The notes below the pieces were generated by a model. That model was not told the DNA's origin and did no database searches. It saw only the letters and a program-made list of their open reading frames with translations. Shown piece by piece: positions 25,117 through 32,985 of a DNA stretch of 64,000 nucleotides (position 1 is its first letter; each line of letters opens with the position of its first letter). Source of the stretch: Amorphus sp040750475 (GTDB lineage: Bacteria > Pseudomonadota > Alphaproteobacteria > Rhizobiales > Amorphaceae); contig NZ_JABJVY010000009.1 of assembly GCF_040750475.1 (NCBI RefSeq), forward strand, positions 122,360 to 186,359, read 5' to 3'. The position numbers and the translations under genes are program-made.

Positions 25117-26091
25117 ATGCAGGCTTTCGTCAAAGTCCCGAACGCAAGTTGCGCCACGCTGGCTCTGCTCGCTTTCATCGCGCTACCGGGATCGGCATTG
25201 GCTCAGGACAATGGCGGCATCGGAGCGGGTGCCGGCGTGGGCATCGGCGGTGACAACGGGGTCGGCGTGGGCATTGGTGCCTCCGTTGGCGGCGGCAACG
25301 GCATCGGGGTTGGGGTCGACGCATCGGTTGGGGGCAATAACGGCGTCGATGCCGACGCCGGCGCCTCGGCCGGAGGTGGCGACGGCGTGGATGCCGGTGC
25401 CGACGCCTCCGTTGGCGGAAGCGACGGTGTGGATGCAAACGCGGGCGCCTCCGTGGGAGACGGTGACGGCGTGGATGCAGGAGCCAGCGCCTCGGTCGGC
25501 GGAAGCGGCGGGGTCGATGCGGGCGCCGGCGCTTCGGTTGGTGGAGGTGACGGCGTCGATGCAGGTGTCGGCGCGTCCGTCGGTGGCAGCGACGGTGTGA
25601 ACGCCGGCGTCGGCGCCTCCGCGGGGGGCGGCAACGGCGTGGATGCCGGCGCAAGTGCCTCCGTTGGCGGCGGTAGCGGCGTGGACGCCGGGGTCGGCGC
25701 TTCCATCGGCGGTGGCGATGGCATCGACACCGGTGTCGACGTCGGAATCGGCGGCGGCGGATCCGGACCTGGCACCGGGACTCCGGGCACACCCGGCGGC
25801 GGAACGGACAGCGACACGGCGGGTGGTGGCGGCTCCACCGGTGGTGGCAATGCCACGGTCGGGTCCGGCGGCTCCGGCGCGACCGGCGGTGCCGGCTCCA
25901 GCACGAGTGCCTCGGCCGGGACCGCAGGCCCCGACACCGGCATGAGCCAACAGGTCGCCGGTCGTCTAAACTCCATGTCGGCGGCCGAACGTCAGGCCCT
26001 CCTGAGCCAGTGCGAGGAAGTCCTGGCTCACCCGGCGCGCTTCCAGGACTCGCTGGAAGATCTCTGCGTGTTGGCCAACGAGGTTCAGTAA
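25117..26091 (+). CDS. Secreted glycine-rich protein with about 13 tandem 14-residue repeats
   Basis: A 324-aa protein: signal peptide cut near ALAQ (about residue 28), then about 13 copies of a 14-residue unit, consensus GASVGGGDGVDAGA (about 35-215), a Gly/Ser/Thr-rich linker (about 215-270) and a short helical C-terminal domain with SAAERQALLSQCEEVL and a second cysteine (LEDLCVLANEVQ). The unit contains GGxGxDx, which recalls calcium-binding RTX nonapeptides, but the period is 14 and the usual large hydrophobic at position 8 is small. A repetitive beta-structure in the periplasm or at the surface is plausible. Matching 42-bp DNA repeats imply expansion by slippage. Its RBS is in a hairpin. 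Confidence 0.8.
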   Translation: MQAFVKVPNASCATLALLAFIALPGSALAQDNGGIGAGAGVGIGGDNGVGVGIGASVGGGNGIGVGVDASVGGNNGVDADAGASAGGGDGVDAGADASVGGSDGVDANAGASVGDGDGVDAGASASVGGSGGVDAGAGASVGGGDGVDAGVGASVGGSDGVNAGVGASAGGGNGVDAGASASVGGGSGVDAGVGASIGGGDGIDTGVDVGIGGGGSGPGTGTPGTPGGGTDSDTAGGGGSTGGGNATVGSGGSGATGGAGSSTSASAGTAGPDTGMSQQVAGRLNSMSAAERQALLSQCEEVLAHPARFQDSLEDLCVLANEVQ

Positions 26092-26110
26092 CACGCAGTC
26101 CCGAAAGCTT

Positions 26111-26213
26111 GACCCGTTCCGCGTTTCCCGGAACCACGGAGCGGGTCTAAGTTATTGTTTCGACGCGCTTTCGAACAGCCAGACGGTTTCCACTTGGCCT
26201 GGAAGCGCTCCAG
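26111..26213 (+). repeat. Two-hairpin dispersed repeat, family A, copy 4
   Basis: GACCCGTTCCGC...CGGAGCGGGTC, linker TAAGTTATTGTTTCGACGCG, then a partly decayed second hairpin (CTTTCGAACAGCC...TTGGCCTGGAAGCG) and CTCCAG. It lies directly after the Gly-rich protein gene. Confidence 0.85.
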
Positions 26214-26226
26214 GGTTCCCTCCCAC

Positions 26227-26254
26227 TGCCCCGCCTCGCGCGGGGCATTTTTTT
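26227..26254 (+). terminator. Terminator after the Gly-rich protein gene
   Basis: TGCCCCGC-CTCGC-GCGGGGCA followed by seven T. An 8-bp perfect stem and a T run make a strong intrinsic terminator that isolates kynA. Confidence 0.92.
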
Positions 26255-26403
26255 CGAGACACCTGTCTTGCGGAAAGCTCGGCAGGGAACGGTCTTCGCG
26301 ACAAGATTCCGTCGATTTATTTTAAACTTAAAACTAATTGCTTGATCGGATAGGCTCGGGGTCGACCGGCCTTGCCCGGGCAATGCAGTTGAAGGTGACC
26401 GCG

Positions 26404-27495
26404 ATGGCCTCCCCTCATCCCACAGAGATCGGCTACGCCGACTATCTTCGTCTCGACCAGGTCCTGAACGCGCAGGATCTCCAGAGTGCCAAGGTCGGGC
26501 GCGAGGCGCACGACGAGATGTTGTTCATCATCATCCACCAGACCTACGAACTCTGGTTCAAGCAGATCCTGCACGAGATCGACCGGATTCAGGCCAATTT
26601 CGCTCACGAGACCATCGACGATTGGCGGATGGGCCAAATCCTGCACTCCGCATTGCGGGTCAACGAGATCCTGAAGCTGCTGGTACGCCAGATCGACGTG
26701 CTGGAAACCATGACGCCCCAGGACTTCCTGGAGTTTCGCGACCTGCTCACCTCCGGTTCCGGCTTCCAGTCGCTGCAATTCCGGCTGGTGGAAACCCGTC
26801 TCGGGCTCAGCCCGGAGCATCGGCTGCTTTACGACGGCACCGGCGTGCACAGCCGTCTGAAAGCGGAAGAAAGCGCGCTGCTAACCGAGGCGGAAAACCG
26901 TCCGTCGCTGGTCGAACAGCTCGATACCTGGCTCTCGCGCACGCCGTTCGTGAAGGCCGGAAGCTTCGCCTTCTCCGAGGCCTATCGCAAGGCGGTGCTG
27001 GATTTCCTCACCAAGGACATCCAGACGCTGCGCTCCAACCAGGGACTCAACGCCGATCAGCGCGAGGCGGAGGCTCTGGCGCTGGAAAAGGCGAAGACCT
27101 CGTTCAAGGCGCTGTTCGATCCCGAAGCCCATTCCGATGCCTGGCGCATGTCGCCCCAGGCGGTGCAGGCCGCCCTGTTCATCACGGTCTATTCCGACCG
27201 GCCGGTTCTGCACGTTCCCAGCCGCATTTTCCAGACGCTGATGGACATCGACGAGACCATGACGCTCTGGCGCTACCGCCATGCGCTCATGGTCCAGCGA
27301 ATGATCGGCGTGAAGATCGGCACCGGCGGCTCGTCCGGCCATGATTATCTGCGCCAGACGGCGGAGAAGCACCGGATCTTCTCCGACCTCTTCCACCTGT
27401 CGACCTATCTGATCCCGCGCTCCGCGCTTCCCGCGCTGCCGGCCGACGTGGAACGCATGATGGGCTACGTCTACGCCGAGGAGCCGGCGGAGTGA
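26404..27495 (+). CDS. kynA: Tryptophan 2,3-dioxygenase
   Basis: A 363-aa haem dioxygenase that opens the indole ring of tryptophan to N-formylkynurenine. Visible are LFIIIHQTYELWFKQIL (substrate pocket histidine), FRDLLTSGSGFQSLQFR (substrate-binding Tyr/Arg region), WRYRHALMVQRMIG with the axial haem histidine, and GTGGSSGHDYLRQT. It is longer than the about 280-300 aa common in bacteria; the extra length lies between the two halves and at the C-terminus. I chose the ATG at 26404, with AAGGTGA before it. An AT-rich promoter-like patch is at about 26310-26345. It overlaps the next gene by GTGA. Confidence 0.93.
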   Translation: MASPHPTEIGYADYLRLDQVLNAQDLQSAKVGREAHDEMLFIIIHQTYELWFKQILHEIDRIQANFAHETIDDWRMGQILHSALRVNEILKLLVRQIDVLETMTPQDFLEFRDLLTSGSGFQSLQFRLVETRLGLSPEHRLLYDGTGVHSRLKAEESALLTEAENRPSLVEQLDTWLSRTPFVKAGSFAFSEAYRKAVLDFLTKDIQTLRSNQGLNADQREAEALALEKAKTSFKALFDPEAHSDAWRMSPQAVQAALFITVYSDRPVLHVPSRIFQTLMDIDETMTLWRYRHALMVQRMIGVKIGTGGSSGHDYLRQTAEKHRIFSDLFHLSTYLIPRSALPALPADVERMMGYVYAEEPAE

Positions 27496-28670
27496 GCCTC
27501 GACCTGACCGCACATTTCAGCCGCTTCCTGGGGGCCGCTCCCGGGCGCATTCACCTGGCGGCCCACAGCCATCACTACTGGCCCGACGCGAGCGCATCGG
27601 GTCAGGAGCGCGCCTGGGCCGATGCCGCCCGCCTTGCCGACCAGAAATGGTCGACGGTGTTCGAAGAGGTGGTTCCGGCGGTGCAACAGGCGATCGCCGC
27701 CCGGCTCTCCCTGCCCGACCCCACGACAATCACGTTTGCGCCCAACACCCACGAGTTCCTGAAGCGGCTGTTGTCCTGCTTTCCGGCGGACCGGCCGGTC
27801 CGGATCCTGTCGAGCGACGCGGAGTTCCATTCCTTCTCCCGCCAGACCGCCCGGCTGGAAGAGGATGGACTCATCGTGGTGGACCGGGTGACGGCGGAAC
27901 CGTTCGACACGCTGGCCGACCGGCTGTGCGAGAAGGCCGCCGCCGGCGGCCACGACATGGTGTTCGTGAGCCAGGTCTTCTTCTCCTCCGGCGCCATCGG
28001 GCCGGACATCGCCGCGCTGGCCGCCGCCGTACCGGACCCGGAGACGTTCGTGGTGGTGGATGGCTATCACGGCTTCATGGCGGTACCGACCGACCTGTCC
28101 GCCGTCTCGCAGCGGATTTTCTATGTTGCCGGCGGCTACAAATACGCCATGAGCGGCGAAGGCGCCTGCTTCCTGCACTGTCCACCCGGCTACGGCCCCA
28201 GGCCGCGCGATACCGGCTGGTACGCCGCCTTCGCCGCCCTTGAGGAGGCCGGCGGCGGGGTCGGCTACTCCCGCGACGGTATGCGCTTCTTCGGCTCCAC
28301 GTTCGATCCGAGCGGGCTCTATCGCATGCAGGCGGTGTTTGCCTGGATGGACGAGATCGGGCTCACGGTCCCCGCCATCCACGCCCACGTGCTGGGGCTG
28401 CAGGACCGTTTCCTGGCCGGCACCGAGAAGGAGAAGATCGTGCCGCTCACCTCCGCCCGACTGGTGACGCCGGTGGGAGCGAACGTAAATCGCGGCCATT
28501 TCCTGACCTTCGAAACGCCGGATGCGGGCTCGCTGCATCGACGCCTGCTGGCGGAGAACATCGTCACCGACGTGCGGGGCGACCGGCTGCGCTTCGGGTT
28601 CGCCTGCTACCATACCGAGGCGAGCATCGACCGGGCGATCAAGCGAATCGCATCGGTGCTCCGGACCTGA
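27492..28670 (+). CDS. Kynureninase-like PLP enzyme (class V aminotransferase fold)
   Basis: A 392-aa fold-type I PLP protein coupled to kynA by a 4-nt overlap (GTGA). The lysine expected to bind PLP is K217 in GGYKYAMSGEG, which matches the YKY motif of kynureninases; VVDGYHG (about 188-194) supplies the PLP-pyridine aspartate D190. Context says it cleaves kynurenine to anthranilate and alanine. It is divergent from classical KynU (for example in the N-terminal HLAAHSHHYWP), so another beta-lyase or transaminase role is possible. No formamidase gene (kynB) is present between them. Confidence 0.75.
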   Translation: MSLDLTAHFSRFLGAAPGRIHLAAHSHHYWPDASASGQERAWADAARLADQKWSTVFEEVVPAVQQAIAARLSLPDPTTITFAPNTHEFLKRLLSCFPADRPVRILSSDAEFHSFSRQTARLEEDGLIVVDRVTAEPFDTLADRLCEKAAAGGHDMVFVSQVFFSSGAIGPDIAALAAAVPDPETFVVVDGYHGFMAVPTDLSAVSQRIFYVAGGYKYAMSGEGACFLHCPPGYGPRPRDTGWYAAFAALEEAGGGVGYSRDGMRFFGSTFDPSGLYRMQAVFAWMDEIGLTVPAIHAHVLGLQDRFLAGTEKEKIVPLTSARLVTPVGANVNRGHFLTFETPDAGSLHRRLLAENIVTDVRGDRLRFGFACYHTEASIDRAIKRIASVLRT

Positions 28671-28825
28671 ACCGCGAAGAAGGATGAGGCCGAGACCCGC
28701 GCCGCACCGCAGAAATCGGAGCGTTAACCATTCATTAAGGTTTCCAACCTATCAACACACTCATCCAGCCCGCTGGATCCGAGTGGTTCATCCACTCCGT
28801 TTGACGCCTCCTTACTGATACTTTC
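28671..28825. other. Gap after the kynureninase-like gene; possible small RNA
   Basis: About 155 bp between the stop codon and a strong terminator. It includes a TTAACC...ATTAAGG segment (28724-28742) and a CCTCC anti-Shine-Dalgarno element (28807-28812) just before the terminator. No protein frame is convincing. It may be the operon's 3' untranslated region or an independent small RNA. Confidence 0.3.
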
Positions 28826-28857
28826 AGAGCCGCCTGCGAAAAGGCGGCTCTTTTTTT
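28826..28857 (+). terminator. Strong terminator after the kynA operon
   Basis: AGAGCCGCCT-GCGAAA-AGGCGGCTCT with seven T: a perfect 10-bp stem. It lies 156 bases after the last stop. Confidence 0.95.
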
Positions 28858-28880
28858 GTCCGCTCGCTGCCGACGGGCGA

Positions 28881-29118
28881 CCGGAAAAGCGCTCCGCACT
28901 TGTCCCGGGATTTCGCGAAGCCAGGGCGCGACCGCGCGCCGGCCGGAGGCTGCCCCCGCGGAGACATCGCGCAAAGCGCGACAGTCGTGAGCGAAAAGAA
29001 CCCTCCCGGAAAAGCGCTCCCCACTTGTCCCGGGATTTCGCGAAGCCAGGGCGCGACCGCGCGCCGGCCGGAGGCCGCGCCCGCGCAGCCGTGGGCGGAG
29101 CGAACTGGCGTGAGCGAA
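28881..29118 (+). repeat. Repeat family B, two tandem units (about 125 bp)
   Basis: Two copies beginning GGAAAAGCGCTCC and GGAAAAGCGCTCC at 28882 and 29007 (period 125), each with the family's GCGCGACCGCGCGCCGGCCGGAGG core. They are a diverged subtype of the 138-bp arrays at 52836 and 60354. Confidence 0.85.
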
Positions 29119-29120
29119 AA

Positions 29121-29158
29121 AACGCAAAAAGGGCGCGACCGGTCTCCCGATCGCACCC
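29121..29158 (-). terminator. Terminator of rpmE
   Basis: On the minus strand a 12-bp stem (29147-29158 with 29131-29142, two G-U pairs), GAGA loop, then TTTTTGCGTTTTTT. It lies about 55 bases past the rpmE stop. Confidence 0.9.
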
Positions 29159-29213
29159 CAGCGTGATGTCAGGCCAATGCAGCGTCCGCGCGTGCCGCGC
29201 GAAACCCGCCGGA

Positions 29214-29438
29214 TCAGTTCCCGAGCAGGCCCTTGTACTTGTTCTTGAAGCGCGACACGCGACCGCCGCGGTCCATCAGGCGGGTCTCGCCGCCGGTCCA
29301 GGCCGGATGGGTGGTCGGGTCGATGTCGAGGCGAATGGTGTCGCCTTCCTCGCCGAAGGTCGAACGGGTCCAGAACTCGGTGCCGTCGGTCATCACGACC
29401 TTGACCCGGTGATAGTCGGGGTGAATGTCTTTTTTCAT
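29214..29438 (-). CDS. rpmE: 50S ribosomal protein L31
   Basis: A 74-aa protein beginning MKKDIHPDYH and continuing VVMTDGTEFWTRSTFG, LDIDPTTHPAWTGG and GGRVSRFKNKYKG, which is the L31 signature. The CxxC zinc pairs of type-C+ L31 are absent, as in most alphaproteobacteria. The open frame runs further upstream to 29774 but L31 starts at 29438. Divergent from the ABC exporter gene, an order seen in other Rhizobiales. Confidence 0.97.
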   Translation of the reverse strand: MKKDIHPDYHRVKVVMTDGTEFWTRSTFGEEGDTIRLDIDPTTHPAWTGGETRLMDRGGRVSRFKNKYKGLLGN

Positions 29439-29793
29439 CGTTCGCTTCGCCTGATCGCGTGTGTTCGAATTCTTCTGCTCGCGGGCCCGGCCCGCCTTCG
29501 GCGTGCGCACGTCCGAAAAAACCGGGGCGCACGGCCTTGGAGCGGTCGTTGGATCGGCAAAGATCCCTTCCCGCGCCGGATCGTTCATTTTAGGGCAAAA
29601 CGATAGGTTCCGCCACGAAAACACGATAAGGGCGCCGATATAGCCCGCGATCCCGGCCGGCGCAAGTGCCGGAAACGATGCGCGCGCGCCTGCGGTGAAT
29701 GGCCACCCCCGCGTTGACAAGCGCGAAGCCTCGGGGGCAACACCAATCAGGGCGATTTGGCGCGCAACGCGCAAACGACAAGAAGAGGTCGAC
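29439..29793. other. Divergent promoter region of rpmE and the ABC exporter
   Basis: About 355 bp between divergent genes. Shadow frames only. AT-richer patches lie at about 29585-29640 and 29450-29475; individual promoter boxes cannot be assigned with confidence. Confidence 0.4.
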
Positions 29794-31647
29794 GTGGGAC
29801 GAACGCAACGAGCCAGCGATGCCGAAAGTCCCGACCCGACTTCCGGTAAGCGCGGCAGACCGAAGCTCGGCCCCCTGAAGCTGCTGAAGCCCTATGTTCT
29901 GCGCTATCGCTGGCCCATGGCGGCCGCGCTGGTGGCGCTGATCGCCGCCTCCGGGGCGACGCTGGCCCTGCCGCTCGCCGTGCGGCGCATGATCGATCAC
30001 GGTTTCAACCAGGCCGATTCCAGCTTCATCGACAAATATTTCATGATGCTGATCGTGGTGGTGACGGTGCTCGCGGTGGCGAGCGGCCTGCGCTACTACT
30101 TCGTCACCTGGATCGGGGAACGGGTAATGGCGGACGTCCGGGCCGACGTGTTCGCCCACGTCGCGCGGCTCTCCCCCGCCTTCTTCGATCGCACGCTGTC
30201 CGGCGAGATCGTCTCCCGGCTGACCGCCGACACCACCCAGATCAAGGCCGCCGTCGGGGCAAGCGCCTCGATCGCGCTGCGCAACCTGTTCCTGTTCGTC
30301 GGTGCGGTCTCCTTGATGGTGATCACGAGCCCGTGGCTTTCGGCGCTGGTGCTGGTCGCGATCCCGTTCATCGTGCTGCCGCTGGTGGCGTTTGGGCGGT
30401 CAGTCCGCCGCCGCTCGCGCCTGGCCCAGGACACGCTCGCCAATGCCTCCGCGTTCGCCACCGAGGCGATCGGCGCGGTCCGGACGCTGCAGGCCTTCAC
30501 CGCGGAAGAGGCGGCCGCACGGCGCTACCAGGCCGACGTGGAGCTCGCCTTTCAAAATGCCCGCTCCGCGACGGCCGCGCGCGCGGTTCTGACGACGGTT
30601 GCCATGTTCATGGTCACCGCCAGCGTCGTCGTGGTACTGTGGGTCGGCGCCCAGGATGTGTTGGCCGGCAACCTCACCCCCGGCACGCTTGGCCAGTTCG
30701 TGCTCTATGCCGTGCTTGCCTCCAGCTCGCTCGGCCAGTTGAGCCAGGTCTGGGGCGAAGTCGCCCAGGCCGCCGGGGCGGCCGAACGGCTGGCCGACCT
30801 CCTGGACGAGCGGACCGAGATCGCCGCGCCTCAGCCTGCCGAGGCGTTACCCGTTCCGGCCCAGGGCCGCGTTCAGTTCGACCATGTCGGCTTCGCCTAT
30901 CCGAGCGGAACCGACATGCCGGTTCTGCGCGAGGTCAATTTCGACGTGTCGCCGGGAACCACGGTCGCGATCGTGGGACCGTCCGGGGCCGGCAAGTCCA
31001 CGCTGTTCCACCTGCTCCTGCGCTTCTACGATCCCGTCTCCGGCACGATCCGGATCGACGGCGTCGATGTGCGCGCCGCCGACCCGGCCGCCGTACGCGA
31101 GCGGATCGCGATCGTGCCGCAGGAATCGACGATCTTCGCAACCTCGATCCTGGAGAATATCCGCTTCGGTCGCCCCGACGCGACGGATGCCGAAGTCAAA
31201 GCCGCCGCGGAGGCCGCGCGGGTCGCCTCCTTCGTGGACGATCTCCCCGAGGGCTACGGCACAGCGGTGGGCGAGCGCGGCATCACCCTCTCCGGCGGCC
31301 AGCGCCAGCGGATCGCGATCGCCCGCGCGATCTTGAAGGACGCCCCTATCCTGCTCCTCGACGAAGCCACCAGCGCCCTTGATGCGGAAAGCGAAACGCT
31401 GGTCCAGGCGGCCCTGGAGCAACTGATGGTCGGGCGAACCACGCTGGTGATCGCGCACCGGCTCGCCACCGTACTCGCGGCCGACCGCATTCTGGTGCTC
31501 GACGGCGGCGAGCTGGTGGAGGAAGGCGACCACCACAGCCTGGTGGCGCAGAACGGCCTTTATGCGCGGCTCGCCCGGCTGCAATTCGACACCGCCCGCG
31601 GCGCCGACGTCACCAGCCGCCCGGCGCTGGATCCGGCTGCGGAATGA
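29794..31647 (+). CDS. MsbA-like ABC exporter (fused TMD-NBD)
   Basis: A 617-aa half-transporter with six membrane helices (about 40-330) and an intact NBD: Walker A GPSGAGKST, Q-loop IVPQESTIFATSILENIRFG, signature LSGGQRQR, Walker B ILLLDEATSALD and H-loop IAHRLAT. It probably works as a homodimer that exports lipids or hydrophobic compounds. GTG at 29794 with AAGAGG upstream is preferred; the frame extends to 29695 without MsbA-like sequence. Substrate cannot be set. Confidence 0.9.
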   Translation: MGRTQRASDAESPDPTSGKRGRPKLGPLKLLKPYVLRYRWPMAAALVALIAASGATLALPLAVRRMIDHGFNQADSSFIDKYFMMLIVVVTVLAVASGLRYYFVTWIGERVMADVRADVFAHVARLSPAFFDRTLSGEIVSRLTADTTQIKAAVGASASIALRNLFLFVGAVSLMVITSPWLSALVLVAIPFIVLPLVAFGRSVRRRSRLAQDTLANASAFATEAIGAVRTLQAFTAEEAAARRYQADVELAFQNARSATAARAVLTTVAMFMVTASVVVVLWVGAQDVLAGNLTPGTLGQFVLYAVLASSSLGQLSQVWGEVAQAAGAAERLADLLDERTEIAAPQPAEALPVPAQGRVQFDHVGFAYPSGTDMPVLREVNFDVSPGTTVAIVGPSGAGKSTLFHLLLRFYDPVSGTIRIDGVDVRAADPAAVRERIAIVPQESTIFATSILENIRFGRPDATDAEVKAAAEAARVASFVDDLPEGYGTAVGERGITLSGGQRQRIAIARAILKDAPILLLDEATSALDAESETLVQAALEQLMVGRTTLVIAHRLATVLAADRILVLDGGELVEEGDHHSLVAQNGLYARLARLQFDTARGADVTSRPALDPAAE

Positions 31648-31830
31648 ACCTTGCTCGCCAGCGTCTTTGACGCTCGTGCCGAGCTTTGCGCGCGGCGCGG
31701 CGGCCGACCAGGTGAACCTGGTGATCTGGCGCTGGAACATCGCCTGTGGCGACCGGCTGGAGCCGATCGACGACGAGGGCCGGTTGTCGCTTTGACGTCG
31801 AACGGGCGCACCGGAGTGCGCCGCGACGCT

Positions 31831-32853
31831 CTAACGCTGCGTCAGCTTCAGCTCGATGCGCCGATTCTGGGCGTAGGCTTCCGGGGTGTCGCCCTCGGCG
31901 ATGGGCTGATACTCGCCGAAGCCGGCCGCGACCAGCCTGTCCGGCGGCACGCCATTGGAAATCAGATATTTGACCACCGAGATCGCCCGGGCGGCCGAGA
32001 GCTCCCAGTTGGACGCGAAACGGCCACCGCTGATCGGGCGAGCGTCGGTGTGGCCATCGACGCGCAGCACCCAATCGATGTCGGGAGGGATCTCGTTGCC
32101 GAGCTGGATCAGCTCGTTCGCCAGCGTGTCCAGCTCTTCCTGGCCGCCCGGATTGAGCTCATCGGAGCCGGAGGGAAACAGCACCTCGGACGGAAACACG
32201 AACCGATCGCCCACCACCTTGATGTTGGAGCGATCCGACAGGAGCTGGCGCAGCCGGCCGAAGAAGTCGGAGCGGTAGCGCGAGAGCTCCTGGACGCGCT
32301 GGGCAAGCGCCACGTTGAGGCGCCGGCCGAGATCGGCAATTTTCGCTTGGCTTTCCTGATCGCGATTCTCTGAGGCCGCAAGCGCCGATTCCAGCGCCGC
32401 GATCTGGCGGCGAAGCGCGGTGAGCTGCTGGTTCAGAAGCTCCACCCGCGACAGGGCCTGCTGGCTGAGCTGCTGCTCCTCGGCGAGCTGGTCGGCAAGA
32501 ATACCGGCGTTGTCGTCGTCGCCTTCCGCCTGAAGGGCGGCAATCCGGTTCTGCAGCGTCGCCTTTTCGCCTTCCGTTTCGGAAAGCGAGGCCTGCAGCA
32601 CGGCGAGCTGATCCTCCAGGCTGCCGGAATTGGCGCGTTCGAGCGCAAGCAGCTCGGTCAGCTCCGCGATCTGGGCATTCAGACGATTGAGCGCATTGTC
32701 CTTGCCGGTGATCTCCTGGCTCAGGAAGAACTGTGCCAGCATGAAGACCGACAACAGGAAGATGATCACCAACAGAAGCGTCGCCATCGCATCGACGAAG
32801 CCCGGCCAGTAGTCCGGGCGCGGCTGACGGCGGCGGGTGGCGCTCAACGGCAT
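31831..32853 (-). CDS. OmpA/MotB-like peptidoglycan-binding protein
   Basis: A 340-aa protein with one N-terminal membrane helix carrying a MotB-like polar start (DYWPGFVDAMATLLLVIIFLLSVFMLAQFFLS, about 14-45). A long coiled coil follows (about 48-190, rich in Q, L, E), then a C-terminal OmpA domain (about 210-340: FPSEVLFPSGSDELNPGG, LRVDGHTDARPI, NWELSAARA, NRRIELKL). The D in FVDAM matches the ion-channel aspartate of MotB/ExbD. It pairs with the MotA/ExbB-like gene upstream. Confidence 0.88.
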   Translation of the reverse strand: MPLSATRRRQPRPDYWPGFVDAMATLLLVIIFLLSVFMLAQFFLSQEITGKDNALNRLNAQIAELTELLALERANSGSLEDQLAVLQASLSETEGEKATLQNRIAALQAEGDDDNAGILADQLAEEQQLSQQALSRVELLNQQLTALRRQIAALESALAASENRDQESQAKIADLGRRLNVALAQRVQELSRYRSDFFGRLRQLLSDRSNIKVVGDRFVFPSEVLFPSGSDELNPGGQEELDTLANELIQLGNEIPPDIDWVLRVDGHTDARPISGGRFASNWELSAARAISVVKYLISNGVPPDRLVAAGFGEYQPIAEGDTPEAYAQNRRIELKLTQR

Positions 32854-32898
32854 CGGTCAACCTCGTTGCGGGCGGATGCGCTCTCGCTGTTCATTCCA

Positions 32899-32936
32899 TC
32901 CGGACGAAAAACCGGCCCCCACTTTTCATCGTCCGG
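32899..32936. repeat. Short family B core hairpin
   Basis: CCGGACG...CGTCCGG inverted repeat around the ACCGG-CCCACTTTTC family B core. It fills the gap between the two motor-like genes and is the degenerate single-core form of the large repeats. Confidence 0.6.
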
Positions 32937-32985
32937 CTCCAGATCAATCCTCGACCCGACGGCCGGCGCCGGCGTGAGCGCCGAT

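Noticed and set aside
24969..25253. 94-residue frame starting right after trpE(G)
   Set aside because: Overlaps the Gly-rich gene in another frame, weak start, no family features.
25175..26137. Arg-rich 320-residue minus-strand frame
   Set aside because: Antisense of the Gly-rich repeat gene; the composition is produced by the repeat.
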